Source: Clostridiales bacterium
GTDB lineage: Bacteria > Bacillota > Clostridia > Oscillospirales > Oscillospiraceae
Assembly: GCA_018374635.1 (NCBI GenBank)
Contig: JAHAEW010000004.1
Location: 1-64,000, forward strand
DNA: 64,000 nucleotides
Direction: 5' to 3'
The stretch's first letter is position 1. Every line of letters starts with the position of its first letter. The notes below the pieces were generated by a model, which was given only the letters and a program-made list of their open reading frames with translations, was not told where the DNA came from and ran no database searches. Shown in pieces: positions 42,916-49,561 of this stretch. A program made the position numbers and the translations under genes.

Positions 42916-43608
42916 TTACACCAGCTTGGCGCCGTTGATCTTCACGCCGGGGCCCATGGTGGTGGCGGTGACACAGCTCTTGATATACTGACCCTTGGCG
43001 GCAGCGGGCTTGGCCTTGATGATGGCGCCCATGAGAGCGGTGAAGTTCTCGGTCAGCTTCTCAGCGCCGAAGGACACCTTGCCGATGGGGCAGTGGATGA
43101 TGTTGGTCTTGTCCAGACGATACTCGACCTTACCGGCCTTGATCTCCTTGACAGCCTTGGCCACGTCGGGGGTGACGGTGCCGGCCTTGGGGGAGGGCAT
43201 CAGGCCCTTGGGGCCCAGGACCTTACCGAGGCGGCCCACCACGCCCATCATGTCGGGAGAGGCGACGACCACATCGTAGTCGAACCAGTTCTCGGACTGG
43301 ATCTTCTGCACCAGATCCATCTCGCCGACGAAATCAGCGCCGGCCTCCTTGGCGGCCTCAGCCTTGTCGCCCTTGGCGAAGACCAGCACGCGCTGGGTCT
43401 TGCCGGTGCCGTGGGGCAGGACGATGGCGCCGCGGACCTGCTGGTCCGCATGGCGGGAGTCAACGCCCAGCTTGACGTGCAGCTCGACGGTCTCGTCGAA
43501 CTTGGCGGTGGCGGTCTTCACGACCAGGTCCATAGCCTCAGCGGCATCATAGAGAGTGCCCTTCTCGATCTTCTTGGCGCTCTCGACGTACTTCTTACCT
43601 CTAAACAT
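42916..43608 (-). CDS. rplA: 50S ribosomal protein L1
   Basis: 230 residues from MFRGKKYVESAKKIEK, the usual L1 length. FDETVELHVKLGVDSRHADQ near residue 30 and GPKGLMPSPKAGTVTPD near 125 are the L1 signatures. Binds 23S rRNA at the L1 stalk and often represses its own rplK-rplA message. 19 bp after rplK. Confidence 0.98.
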   Translation of the reverse strand: MFRGKKYVESAKKIEKGTLYDAAEAMDLVVKTATAKFDETVELHVKLGVDSRHADQQVRGAIVLPHGTGKTQRVLVFAKGDKAEAAKEAGADFVGEMDLVQKIQSENWFDYDVVVASPDMMGVVGRLGKVLGPKGLMPSPKAGTVTPDVAKAVKEIKAGKVEYRLDKTNIIHCPIGKVSFGAEKLTENFTALMGAIIKAKPAAAKGQYIKSCVTATTMGPGVKINGAKLV

Positions 43609-43627
43609 TGCTTCTCCCTCCTTCGCC

Positions 43628-44053
43628 TTAGTCGCCCACGACAACGCCCATGGAGCGGGCGGTGCCGGCGATCATGCTCATGGCGGACTCGATGCTGGCC
43701 GCATTCAGGTCAGGCATCTTGGTCTCCGCGATCTTGCGGACGTCCTCCTTGCTGATGGTGGCAACCTTGGTCTTGTTGGGCACGCCGGAACCAGACTCGA
43801 TGTTGCAGGCCTTCTTGATGAGCACGGCGGCGGGAGGAGTCTTGGTAATAAAGGTAAAGGAGCGGTCGGCATACACGGTGATGACGACGGGGATGATCAT
43901 GCCCACGTCATTCTTGGTGCGCTCGTTGAACTCCTTGGTGAAAGCGGCGATATTCACGCCATGCTGGCCGAGGGCGGGGCCCACAGGGGGGGCGGGAGTC
44001 GCCTTGCCGGCAGGAATCTGCAGTTTGACGTAACCAGTAACTTTCTGTGCCAT
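43628..44053 (-). CDS. rplK: 50S ribosomal protein L11
   Basis: 141 residues from MAQKVTGYVKLQ, exactly the usual length. IPAGKATPAPPVGPALGQHG near residue 15 and the C-terminal rRNA-binding domain (ISKEDVRKIAETKMPDLNA). TAGGAGGTG upstream. Confidence 0.98.
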   Translation of the reverse strand: MAQKVTGYVKLQIPAGKATPAPPVGPALGQHGVNIAAFTKEFNERTKNDVGMIIPVVITVYADRSFTFITKTPPAAVLIKKACNIESGSGVPNKTKVATISKEDVRKIAETKMPDLNAASIESAMSMIAGTARSMGVVVGD

Positions 44054-44104
44054 TTGAAACAGCACCTCCTACTTAAATGTGGTTGAGACGGAATTGATGC
44101 AATT

Positions 44105-44131
44105 CCTCCCACGTGCGGGGGATACGGGGTC
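44105..44131 (-). other. Structured motif in the nusG-rplK gap (possible L1 site)
   Basis: As RNA: CCCCGTATCCCCCGCACGTGGG, similar to the element in the rplJ-rplL gap. It is in the rplK leader, where L1 binds its own message in other bacteria. Similarity to a real L1 site is not established. Confidence 0.4.
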
Positions 44132-44141
44132 TTTCACCCGT

Positions 44142-44666
44142 TTAGTCGTCGATCCGCTCCACCTGGTCAAGCTCCAGCTCGACAGGGGTCTCACGGCCGA
44201 ACATCTCGACCACGACGCGCACCTTGCTGCGCTCCAGGTCGATCTCTTCCACGGCGCCCAGGAAGGACTCCAGCGCGCCTTCGGTGATCTTGACACGGTC
44301 GCCCACTTCGTAGCCGACCACGACTTCCTTCTTCTCCACACCCATGGAGGCAACCTCCTCCTCGGTGAGGGGAATGGGCTTGCTGCCCGAACCCACAAAC
44401 CCGGTCACGCCGCGCACATTGCGCACCAGGTGCCAAGTCTCGTCGGTCATGACCATCTTCACCAGCACATAGCCGGGGAAGACCTTGCGGTCCACGGTTT
44501 TGGGTCCGTTTTCGGTGATCTCGGTAACCGTCTCCATGGGGATGTTTACCTCATGGATGAGATCGCGCATCCCGCGGTTTTCCACTGCCTTCTCAATGGA
44601 AGCAGCTACGGTGTTCTCGTAACCAGAATAGGTGTGCGCGACATACCACTTCGCATTATCTGCCAT
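44142..44666 (-). CDS. nusG: Transcription termination/antitermination protein NusG
   Basis: 174 residues. NGN domain (WYVAHTYSGYENTVAASIEKAVENRG, KVFPGYVLVKM) followed by a KOW domain (VGDRVKITEGALESFLGAVEEI). Binds RNA polymerase and links it to Rho or the ribosome. TAAGGAGC upstream; between secE and rplK. Confidence 0.98.
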   Translation of the reverse strand: MADNAKWYVAHTYSGYENTVAASIEKAVENRGMRDLIHEVNIPMETVTEITENGPKTVDRKVFPGYVLVKMVMTDETWHLVRNVRGVTGFVGSGSKPIPLTEEEVASMGVEKKEVVVGYEVGDRVKITEGALESFLGAVEEIDLERSKVRVVVEMFGRETPVELELDQVERIDD

Positions 44667-44678
44667 ACTCGCCGCTCC

Positions 44679-44960
44679 TTAACCCTTGAACAGGTTCATG
44701 AGCGCGGCGAAGACGGACTGCGCCAGCCAGTCAAATGCCCAGATGCAGATGCCAACGACGATACAGCACACGATGACGACGACGGTGTTATTGATCGTCT
44801 GCTTTTTCGTGGGCCACTGGACCTTCTTGAGTTCGACCTTCATCTCGCGGAACCACTTGCCGATGCGGGCAAAAAAGCCGGGCTTGGACTTCTTGGCGTC
44901 CTTTTTGGGCTTGTCCGCCTTGGCGGCAGCGGCCTGCTCGTTCTTCTCGTAATCAGGCAT
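44679..44960 (-). CDS. secE: Preprotein translocase subunit SecE
   Basis: 93 residues from MPDYEKNEQAA. A long charged N-terminus (Lys/Ala/Asp, about 35 residues), the amphipathic FREMKVELKKVQWPTKKQ helix characteristic of SecE, and a single membrane segment (NNTVVVIVCCIVVGICIWAFDWL). Completes SecYEG. Confidence 0.96.
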   Translation of the reverse strand: MPDYEKNEQAAAAKADKPKKDAKKSKPGFFARIGKWFREMKVELKKVQWPTKKQTINNTVVVIVCCIVVGICIWAFDWLAQSVFAALMNLFKG

Positions 44961-44999
44961 TCCGTACACCCTTCTTTCTTAATGAGAGATATATTCTCA

Positions 45000-45164
45000 T
45001 TACTTGGTCTCGTTGTGAACCGTATGCTTTCTGCAGAAGGGGCAGTACTTGTTCAGCTCCAGACGGTCGGGAGTGTTCTTCTTATTCTTGTTGGTGTTGT
45101 AGTTTCTCTGCTTGCACTCGGAGCAGCGGAGGGTGATCTTCACCCGGGAACCTGCCTTTGCCAT
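45000..45164 (-). CDS. rpmG: 50S ribosomal protein L33
   Basis: 54 residues from MAKAGSRVKITLRC; AAGGAGGT upstream. Two Cys pairs (CSEC and CPFC) make this the zinc-binding (C+) L33 type. First gene of the rpmG-secE-nusG-rplK-rplA transcript, behind a structured leader and terminator. Confidence 0.97.
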   Translation of the reverse strand: MAKAGSRVKITLRCSECKQRNYNTNKNKKNTPDRLELNKYCPFCRKHTVHNETK

Positions 45165-45380
45165 GTGTTCGGCACCTCCTTCAATAGTTGAGCGGTATGC
45201 CGGCATAAAAAAACGCCGGATACAGCCCTTGGCCGAATCCAGCGACGTGGGCGCACTGCGCCTGTCGTCACGGTGCGGACTCGGCATGTCTGCCTCCCTA
45301 TGTCCTCGCCCGGAGGGGAGGGTTTCATGCCCGTCACACCGTAAAAACGCGCACAAAAGAAAAGCCCTCTTTCATAGGTG
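45165..45380 (-). ncRNA. Structured leader RNA of the rpmG-secE-nusG-rplKA operon
   Basis: About 215 nt between promoter and L33. Nested pairings on the minus strand: ACGGTGTG (45335-45342) with CGCACCGT (45270-45277), GGCATG (45326-45331) with CATGCC (45283-45288), and CCTCCC (45316-45321) with GGGAGG (45293-45298), forming one long three-tier arm. A GGCGCA/TGCGCC hairpin (about 45251-45263) and a terminator follow. No tRNA and no leader class I can name; autoregulation of the operon is inferred. Confidence 0.55.
45207..45244 (-). terminator. Attenuator-like terminator before rpmG
   Basis: Stem CGCTGGAT / ATCCGGCG with a 15-nt loop and TTTTTTT on the minus strand, about 45 nt upstream of the L33 start. 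Since no gene ends just before it, it can only act as an attenuator on this operon's leader. Confidence 0.8.
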
Positions 45381-45385
45381 TTTCC

Positions 45386-45414
45386 AGAATAGCACACCCT
45401 CCAATGAAAGTCAA
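45386..45414 (-). promoter_or_regulatory. Promoter of the rpmG operon
   Basis: TTGACT (45409-45414) and TATTCT (45386-45391), 17-bp spacer, minus strand. Back to back with the ruvX promoter, the two -35 boxes being 19 bp apart. Confidence 0.8.
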
Positions 45415-45433
45415 GCTTCTTTTGAAATAAAAA

Positions 45434-45462
45434 TTGACTTTTCCCTTCTCTGCCCGGATAAT
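45434..45462 (+). promoter_or_regulatory. ruvX promoter
   Basis: TTGACT (45434-45439) and GATAAT (45457-45462) with a 17-bp spacer, 30 bp upstream of ruvX. Confidence 0.82.
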
Positions 45463-45491
45463 AGAACCAGACACGAAGGAGGAATGAAACC

Positions 45492-45911
45492 ATGCGCATT
45501 ATGGCCATCGACTACGGCGACGCCCGCACCGGGATCGCCATATCGGACGCCACCGGCCTTTTAGCCGGCTTTACCACCGTCATCCACAGCCGGAAGAGCG
45601 AGGTGGTCGCGGAGGAGATCGAAAAGCTGACCGCCGCCCACGGGGTGGAGGAGCTGGTCATGGGCTTCCCCCGCAATATGGATGGCACGGAGGGGCCCCG
45701 GGCCGAGCTCTACCGGGCCTTCGCCGGACAGCTGGAGGCGCGCACCGGCCTCACTCCAGTGCTCTGGGACGAGCGGCGCACCACCGTGGAGGCCCACAGC
45801 ATCCTCCACGCCAGCGGCAAGAAGATGAAGCAGCACAAAAAGACGGTGGACGCCGTGGCTGCGACCCTGATCCTGGAGGGCTACCTCACCCTCCGCCGGA
45901 ACCGGTCCTGA
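45492..45911 (+). CDS. ruvX: Putative pre-16S rRNA nuclease / Holliday junction resolvase RuvX
   Basis: 139 residues, YqgF/RuvX family, RNase H fold. IMAIDYGDARTGIAISD at the N-terminus (first catalytic Asp), ELVMGFPRNMDGTEGPRA near residue 55, LWDERRTTVEAH near 92 and KKTVDAVAATLIL near 118 (last Asp). Family members process the 5' end of 16S rRNA. AAGGAGG 9 nt before the ATG. Confidence 0.93.
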   Translation: MRIMAIDYGDARTGIAISDATGLLAGFTTVIHSRKSEVVAEEIEKLTAAHGVEELVMGFPRNMDGTEGPRAELYRAFAGQLEARTGLTPVLWDERRTTVEAHSILHASGKKMKQHKKTVDAVAATLILEGYLTLRRNRS

Positions 45912-45969
45912 ACCCGTCTCCTCCGGCGTGCATCCCCGCACATCATGTTTTGGAAAGGAGTCTTTTCTC

Positions 45970-46275
45970 ATGCACATCGTGCTCAATGTCACCTACACCC
46001 TCCGCCCCGGCGCCCAGGAGGCCTTCCTGGCCGCCCTTCAGCAGAACCAGCTTCTGGAACAGGTCCGCGGAGAGGCGGGCTGCCTCCAGTATGAGCTCTT
46101 TGCTGCCGTGGAGTCTCCCGACCGGCTGGTGCTGCTGGAGCACTGGGACAGCCAGGCCCATCTGGACGCCCACATGGCCGGCGCTCCCTTCCAGGCCATC
46201 CACCGGGTGGAGCAGGCCCATTTGGCACAGGTGGACGTCCGGCGCTTTGACGTGCGCGCCGGAGAGAACGGCTAA
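45970..46275 (+). CDS. Antibiotic biosynthesis monooxygenase (ABM) family protein
   Basis: 101 residues from MHIVLNVTYTLRPGAQ; AAAGGAG precedes this ATG. Short ferredoxin-like dimeric fold: FLAALQQNQLLEQVRGEAGCLQYELF and LLEHWDSQAHLDAHMAGAPFQAI match the ABM/YgiN type. Members act as cofactor-free oxygenases or heme-degrading enzymes; the substrate here is unknown. Probably co-transcribed with ruvX. Its end overlaps the convergent transporter gene by 4 bp. Confidence 0.85.
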   Translation: MHIVLNVTYTLRPGAQEAFLAALQQNQLLEQVRGEAGCLQYELFAAVESPDRLVLLEHWDSQAHLDAHMAGAPFQAIHRVEQAHLAQVDVRRFDVRAGENG

Positions 46276-46634
46276 CGCGGCCGGGCGAAAAGCTCCCGCA
46301 CACCCACCACCAGCAGGAATCCCCCAAAACACCGGTGGAGCAGCTCCACCTCCAGCCCCGTGGCCACCCAGGCCGCCAGCGCGGTGCCCGCCAGTCCGGC
46401 CAGGATGGCGGGCGCCGCTGTTTTCTTGTCTACATACCCGTTGCGCACATGGGAGAAGAGCGCCGTGGCCGCTGTGGGCAGGAAATAGAGCAGATTGATC
46501 CCCTGGGCCAGGTGCTGCGGGATACCGGCCACCGCGGTGAGATAGAGGAGCAGAAGGGTCCCCCCGCCCACGCCGAAGCCCGAGAGAATGCCGGTCAGCC
46601 CGCCCACCAGCACCGCGCCCCACCAGGCTACCAT
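46272..46634 (-). CDS. TauE/SafE-family half-transporter, second half
   Basis: 120 residues from MVAWWGAVLVGG. Holds one TSUP repeat: GGLTGILSGFGVGGGTLLLLYL, QHLAQGINLLYFLPTAATALFSH, then a C-terminal helix LHRCFGGFLLVVGVRELF. Full-length TauE/SafE transporters are about 250 residues with two such repeats. Here the halves are separate genes overlapping by 7 bp (ATGGTAG), with GGAGGGAAGG in the upstream gene as ribosome-binding site. Probably assembles with the first half to move a small anion or sulfonate. Confidence 0.85.
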   Translation of the reverse strand: MVAWWGAVLVGGLTGILSGFGVGGGTLLLLYLTAVAGIPQHLAQGINLLYFLPTAATALFSHVRNGYVDKKTAAPAILAGLAGTALAAWVATGLEVELLHRCFGGFLLVVGVRELFARPR

Positions 46635-47008
46635 CCCAGCAGCGCCTTCCCTCCGCCATAGAGAAGAAACGCTCCAAAAATCCGGCGCAGCCACAGGATA
46701 TTGACCCCCCGAAAGAGCTTTCCACCCAGAAATCCCCCCGCCAGTCCCCCCACCAGATAGGGCAGCGCCAGGGACAGGTCCAATCCGCCCCGGAACCAGT
46801 AGATCCCGGCCGAGAGCATGCAAAGCGGCAGGATCACCGCCACCGATGTGGCAAACGCCCGGCGGGGCTCCAGCCCGCAGCGGCCCATGAGCATAGGCAC
46901 CAGGATCATGCCCCCTCCCCCGCCGAAAAATCCGTTTGCCAGTCCCGCCAGTCCGCCCGCGGTCAGAGCCGCAAGGGGCAAGCGCTGCTTTTTTTCGTTG
47001 CGATCCAT
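46628..47008 (-). CDS. TauE/SafE-family half-transporter, first half
   Basis: 126 residues from MDRNEKKQRL. One TSUP repeat: GGLAGLANGFFGGGGGMILVPML, RRAFATSVAVILPLCMLSAG, LPYLVGGLAGGFLGGKLF. The downstream ATG was chosen because GGAGGG lies 7 nt before it, but that GGAGGG is buried in an 18-bp hairpin. The stop is followed 4 bases earlier by the start of the second half. Likely pairs with the downstream gene. Confidence 0.85.
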   Translation of the reverse strand: MDRNEKKQRLPLAALTAGGLAGLANGFFGGGGGMILVPMLMGRCGLEPRRAFATSVAVILPLCMLSAGIYWFRGGLDLSLALPYLVGGLAGGFLGGKLFRGVNILWLRRIFGAFLLYGGGKALLGW

Positions 47009-47055
47009 AAAACATCCCTCCATTGGTCTCAGTCTGCCAATGGAGGGATGTTTTT
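47009..47055. other. 18-bp hairpin covering the TauE half-gene RBS
   Basis: Perfect 18-bp inverted repeat (AAAACATCCCTCCATTGG at 47009-47026 with its complement at 47037-47054) with a 10-nt loop. It lies 16 bp after the tcdA stop, so it may be the tcdA terminator. On the minus strand its 3' arm contains the GGAGGG of the first TauE half and ends right at the start codon, so folding would block translation. Confidence 0.8.
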
Positions 47056-47070
47056 ATTCCAGATTCCGCT

Positions 47071-47796
47071 CTATGCCCGGTTCCGTCCGGCAAGTGTCAT
47101 GACCACGTCGCCAGCCATCATCAGCCCCGCGCAGGAGGGGACCCAGGACACGCTGGCCGGCACGCTGCGGCGTCCCGGCGGCGGGGCCTCCCCGCTCTGG
47201 TCGGTGACGGCGGGCAGCTCCGGCGACCAGACCACCCGGTGGTGATGAATCCCCCGGCTGCGCAGCTCCCTGCGCACCACCCGGGCCAGAGGGCAGCCCT
47301 CTGTTCTGGAGATGTCGCTGATGCGGAACTGACCGGGGTCCAGCTTGTTGCCCGTGCCCAGCGCCGAGATCATGGGGATGCCCCGTCCCAATACGGTCTG
47401 GATCAGATCCAGCTTGCAGGAGACCAGGTCGATGGCGTCCACCACAAAATCATAGTGCTCACCGAAAAATTCCTCCCGGCAAGCCCCCTCATACCGCTTT
47501 ACCACCGGGGTCACCCGGCAGTCCGGGCTGATGTCTCTCACCCGGGCGGCCATAACCTCCGCCTTGGGCATCCCCAGGGTGGAGTGGAGGGCCCCCAGCT
47601 GCCGGTTCAGGTTGGTCATCCCCACATCGTCATGGTCCACCAGGGTCAGCGCTCCAATCCCGGCCCGGGCCAGCGCCTCCACCGCCCAGCTTCCCACGCC
47701 GCCCAGGCCGAATACCGCCACACGGCTGTTCCAAAGCCGCTCCATGGCCTCCTCTCCCAGCACCATTCCCGTACGCAAAAAGGCTTCCTGTCCCAC
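47071..47796 (-). CDS. tcdA: tRNA threonylcarbamoyladenosine dehydratase
   Basis: 241 residues with a GTG start (MGQEAFLRTGMVLG), chosen because AAGGAG lies 8 nt before it; the GTG three codons earlier abuts the same AAGGAG. E1/ThiF-like fold: VAVFGLGGVGSWAVEALARAG (Rossmann loop near residue 30), LVDHDDVGMTNLNRQ near 55, VVDAIDLVSCKLDLI near 115, and SRTEGCPLARVVRRELR near 165 (catalytic-type Cys). TcdA cyclises t6A37 of tRNA using ATP. Monocistronic between prsA-like and TauE genes. Confidence 0.9.
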   Translation of the reverse strand: MGQEAFLRTGMVLGEEAMERLWNSRVAVFGLGGVGSWAVEALARAGIGALTLVDHDDVGMTNLNRQLGALHSTLGMPKAEVMAARVRDISPDCRVTPVVKRYEGACREEFFGEHYDFVVDAIDLVSCKLDLIQTVLGRGIPMISALGTGNKLDPGQFRISDISRTEGCPLARVVRRELRSRGIHHHRVVWSPELPAVTDQSGEAPPPGRRSVPASVSWVPSCAGLMMAGDVVMTLAGRNRA

Positions 47797-47818
47797 TGCT
47801 TTCACTCCTTCTGTCCGA

Positions 47819-47847
47819 TAAAAGGGGGCGGGGCAATGCCCCGCCCC
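47819..47847 (-). terminator. Terminator of the foldase gene
   Basis: Perfect 10-bp stem GGGGCGGGGC / GCCCCGCCCC followed by CTTTTA on the minus strand, 30 nt after the stop. Confidence 0.85.
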
Positions 47848-47880
47848 TCAGGCTGCTAAATTTGAATTATCCCGTGCAGA

Positions 47881-49428
47881 TCAGCCGATATACCGGATAC
47901 CGGAAGCGTCCACGGCCTCGTAGCCCTCCTGAAGGCCCTCCAGCCAGGTCTGGACGTCGGCATCCCGCAGGGCATTCTCCGAGGTGTACTTCCACAGGGG
48001 ATCGCCCACGCTGTCCAGATACATGACATGCCAGCCCTGCTGACCGGACTGGGTATTCTCCACCAGGCCGGTGTCGCCCGCCTTGCGGCCGTCGGCAAAG
48101 ATCCAGTTCAGGAAATCAGAGAAGAAACTGGTGCTGCGGGTCACATTCTCATAGAGGCCGCCGTTGTCCTTGGAGCCGGGATCCTCGGAGTTGGCCTTGG
48201 CCAGCTCGGCAAAGGAATCGGCACTCTGGTCGCCGGCCTTGAACTGATCCAGGATCTCCTGGGCCTTGTCCTCAGCGGCCTGCATGGCCTCCTCGGTAGG
48301 CTCCTCCTCACCCTCGGCCACCTCGGCCTTTACCAGGATGTGGCGGATATTGGCTGTGCCGAAGTCCTCCTCGTTGCGGAAGCGCTCCACAAACTGCACC
48401 ACATAGTAGCCGGAGCCCTCAGACTCGATGACCGTCACATCGCCGGTCTTGCGGCTGCTGTCGCTGAGCCACTCCTGATAGGTACCGCTGATGGAGCTGC
48501 CCACATTGCTGGTCTCCCCGCTATAAGTCAGGCTCTCGTCCTCGGCCTTGGCCGCCTCGGCGGCTGCGGCAAAGTCAGACTGCTCCACCTCGCTCTGGAA
48601 GGCGTCGGCCTTGGCCTTGGCGGCCTCCATGGCGGCGGTCTTTTCCTCCTCGGTGGGCTCCACGGTGTTGCCATCCTCATCGGTGGTGCTCTCCGCGGTG
48701 CCGCTGAAGAAGATGGTGTGATAGCGGTAGGTATCCAGGTCCGCGGCGTTCTCGGTATAGTACTTCTCCAGCGCGGCGTTATCATAGGTCAGGCTGTCGG
48801 AATACGCGGTCTGATACTGAGCGGCCAGAACGCTCTCCTCCAGACAGGAGCGCAGGACCTTTTCGTTCATATAGGGCCCAAAGTACACCTTGAGGAAGCT
48901 GTTCAGGCTGGGGTACCCGCTCTGGCTGGCGCCGGTGCGGTAGCTCTCCAGAAGGCTCTCCAGCTGCTCCTGGCTCTCCTCGGTCAGGGTCACGCCCTCT
49001 TCCCGGGCAGCGTCGGCCAGAGCGGCCTCCTGGATCATGGAAGCCTTGGCCTGCTCCATAAAGAGGTCGTAGTAGGTCTTGCCGCTCTCCTCATCCACCA
49101 CCTGGTCCCGGTCGGACTTGGTGGAATCATAGCCCATCATGGACAGATAGTAGCCGTAACCCTGCTTGGTCTGACCATAGTAGTAAGAGACCTCGGCGGG
49201 ACTGTAATCCCGTCCGTTGATGGTCATGGCGACGGTACGGCTCTGGAAGAAGCCGGAATTCCAAACCAGCAGGGCCACCACCAGGACGGCCACCACCACG
49301 CCGATGACCGTATAGATCACGGTATTCCGCTTCTTGATGGCAGCTTCCTTGCGCTCCTTGATCTGCTTCTGGGTGAGCCCCTGACTGGGGTCATCCTGGC
49401 GCTGCTTCTTTTCTCTGGATGCGCTCAT
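47881..49428 (-). CDS. Membrane-anchored PrsA/SurA-like peptidyl-prolyl isomerase
   Basis: 515 residues from MSASREKKQRQ. The cytoplasmic tail (1-35) is Lys/Gln-rich, then one membrane helix (about 38-60, VIYTVIGVVVAVLVVALLVW); no lipobox, unlike Bacillus PrsA. A SurA/PrsA N-terminal chaperone region (GRDYSPAEVSYYYGQ...) spans about 70-300 with a Glu/Thr-rich insert. The parvulin domain starts at NIRHILVKAEV near 368 and includes NSEDPGSKDNGGLYENV near 425. Helps exported proteins fold outside the membrane. Its own promoter and terminator make it monocistronic. Confidence 0.88.
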   Translation of the reverse strand: MSASREKKQRQDDPSQGLTQKQIKERKEAAIKKRNTVIYTVIGVVVAVLVVALLVWNSGFFQSRTVAMTINGRDYSPAEVSYYYGQTKQGYGYYLSMMGYDSTKSDRDQVVDEESGKTYYDLFMEQAKASMIQEAALADAAREEGVTLTEESQEQLESLLESYRTGASQSGYPSLNSFLKVYFGPYMNEKVLRSCLEESVLAAQYQTAYSDSLTYDNAALEKYYTENAADLDTYRYHTIFFSGTAESTTDEDGNTVEPTEEEKTAAMEAAKAKADAFQSEVEQSDFAAAAEAAKAEDESLTYSGETSNVGSSISGTYQEWLSDSSRKTGDVTVIESEGSGYYVVQFVERFRNEEDFGTANIRHILVKAEVAEGEEEPTEEAMQAAEDKAQEILDQFKAGDQSADSFAELAKANSEDPGSKDNGGLYENVTRSTSFFSDFLNWIFADGRKAGDTGLVENTQSGQQGWHVMYLDSVGDPLWKYTSENALRDADVQTWLEGLQEGYEAVDASGIRYIG

Positions 49429-49488
49429 TTTATTCAGTCCTCTCGTAGTAATTCCCGCGAAGGGTAGTCTTCGCATAAACAACTTGAC

Positions 49489-49517
49489 ATTATACAGGAA
49501 AAGCCGTTTTCTTTCAA
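49489..49517 (-). promoter_or_regulatory. Promoter of the foldase gene
   Basis: TTGAAA (49512-49517) and TATAAT (49489-49494), 17-bp spacer, minus strand. It lies downstream of the alaX-like stop, so the foldase is transcribed separately. Confidence 0.88.
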
Positions 49518-49561
49518 GCCCCAAGGCCGCTTCTCCTTCGGACGCATCGAGTTTTTACGGT

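Noticed and set aside
44960..45491. Expected tRNA-Trp or other tRNA beside rpmG-secE-nusG
   Set aside because: No cloverleaf or TTCGA-type T-loop could be found; the folded part is the leader RNA with a terminator.
46635..47093. N-terminal extension of the second TauE/SafE half, which would give one 273-residue protein
   Set aside because: The extension is out of frame with the true first half and lacks TSUP motifs; each half has its own start, RBS and stop.
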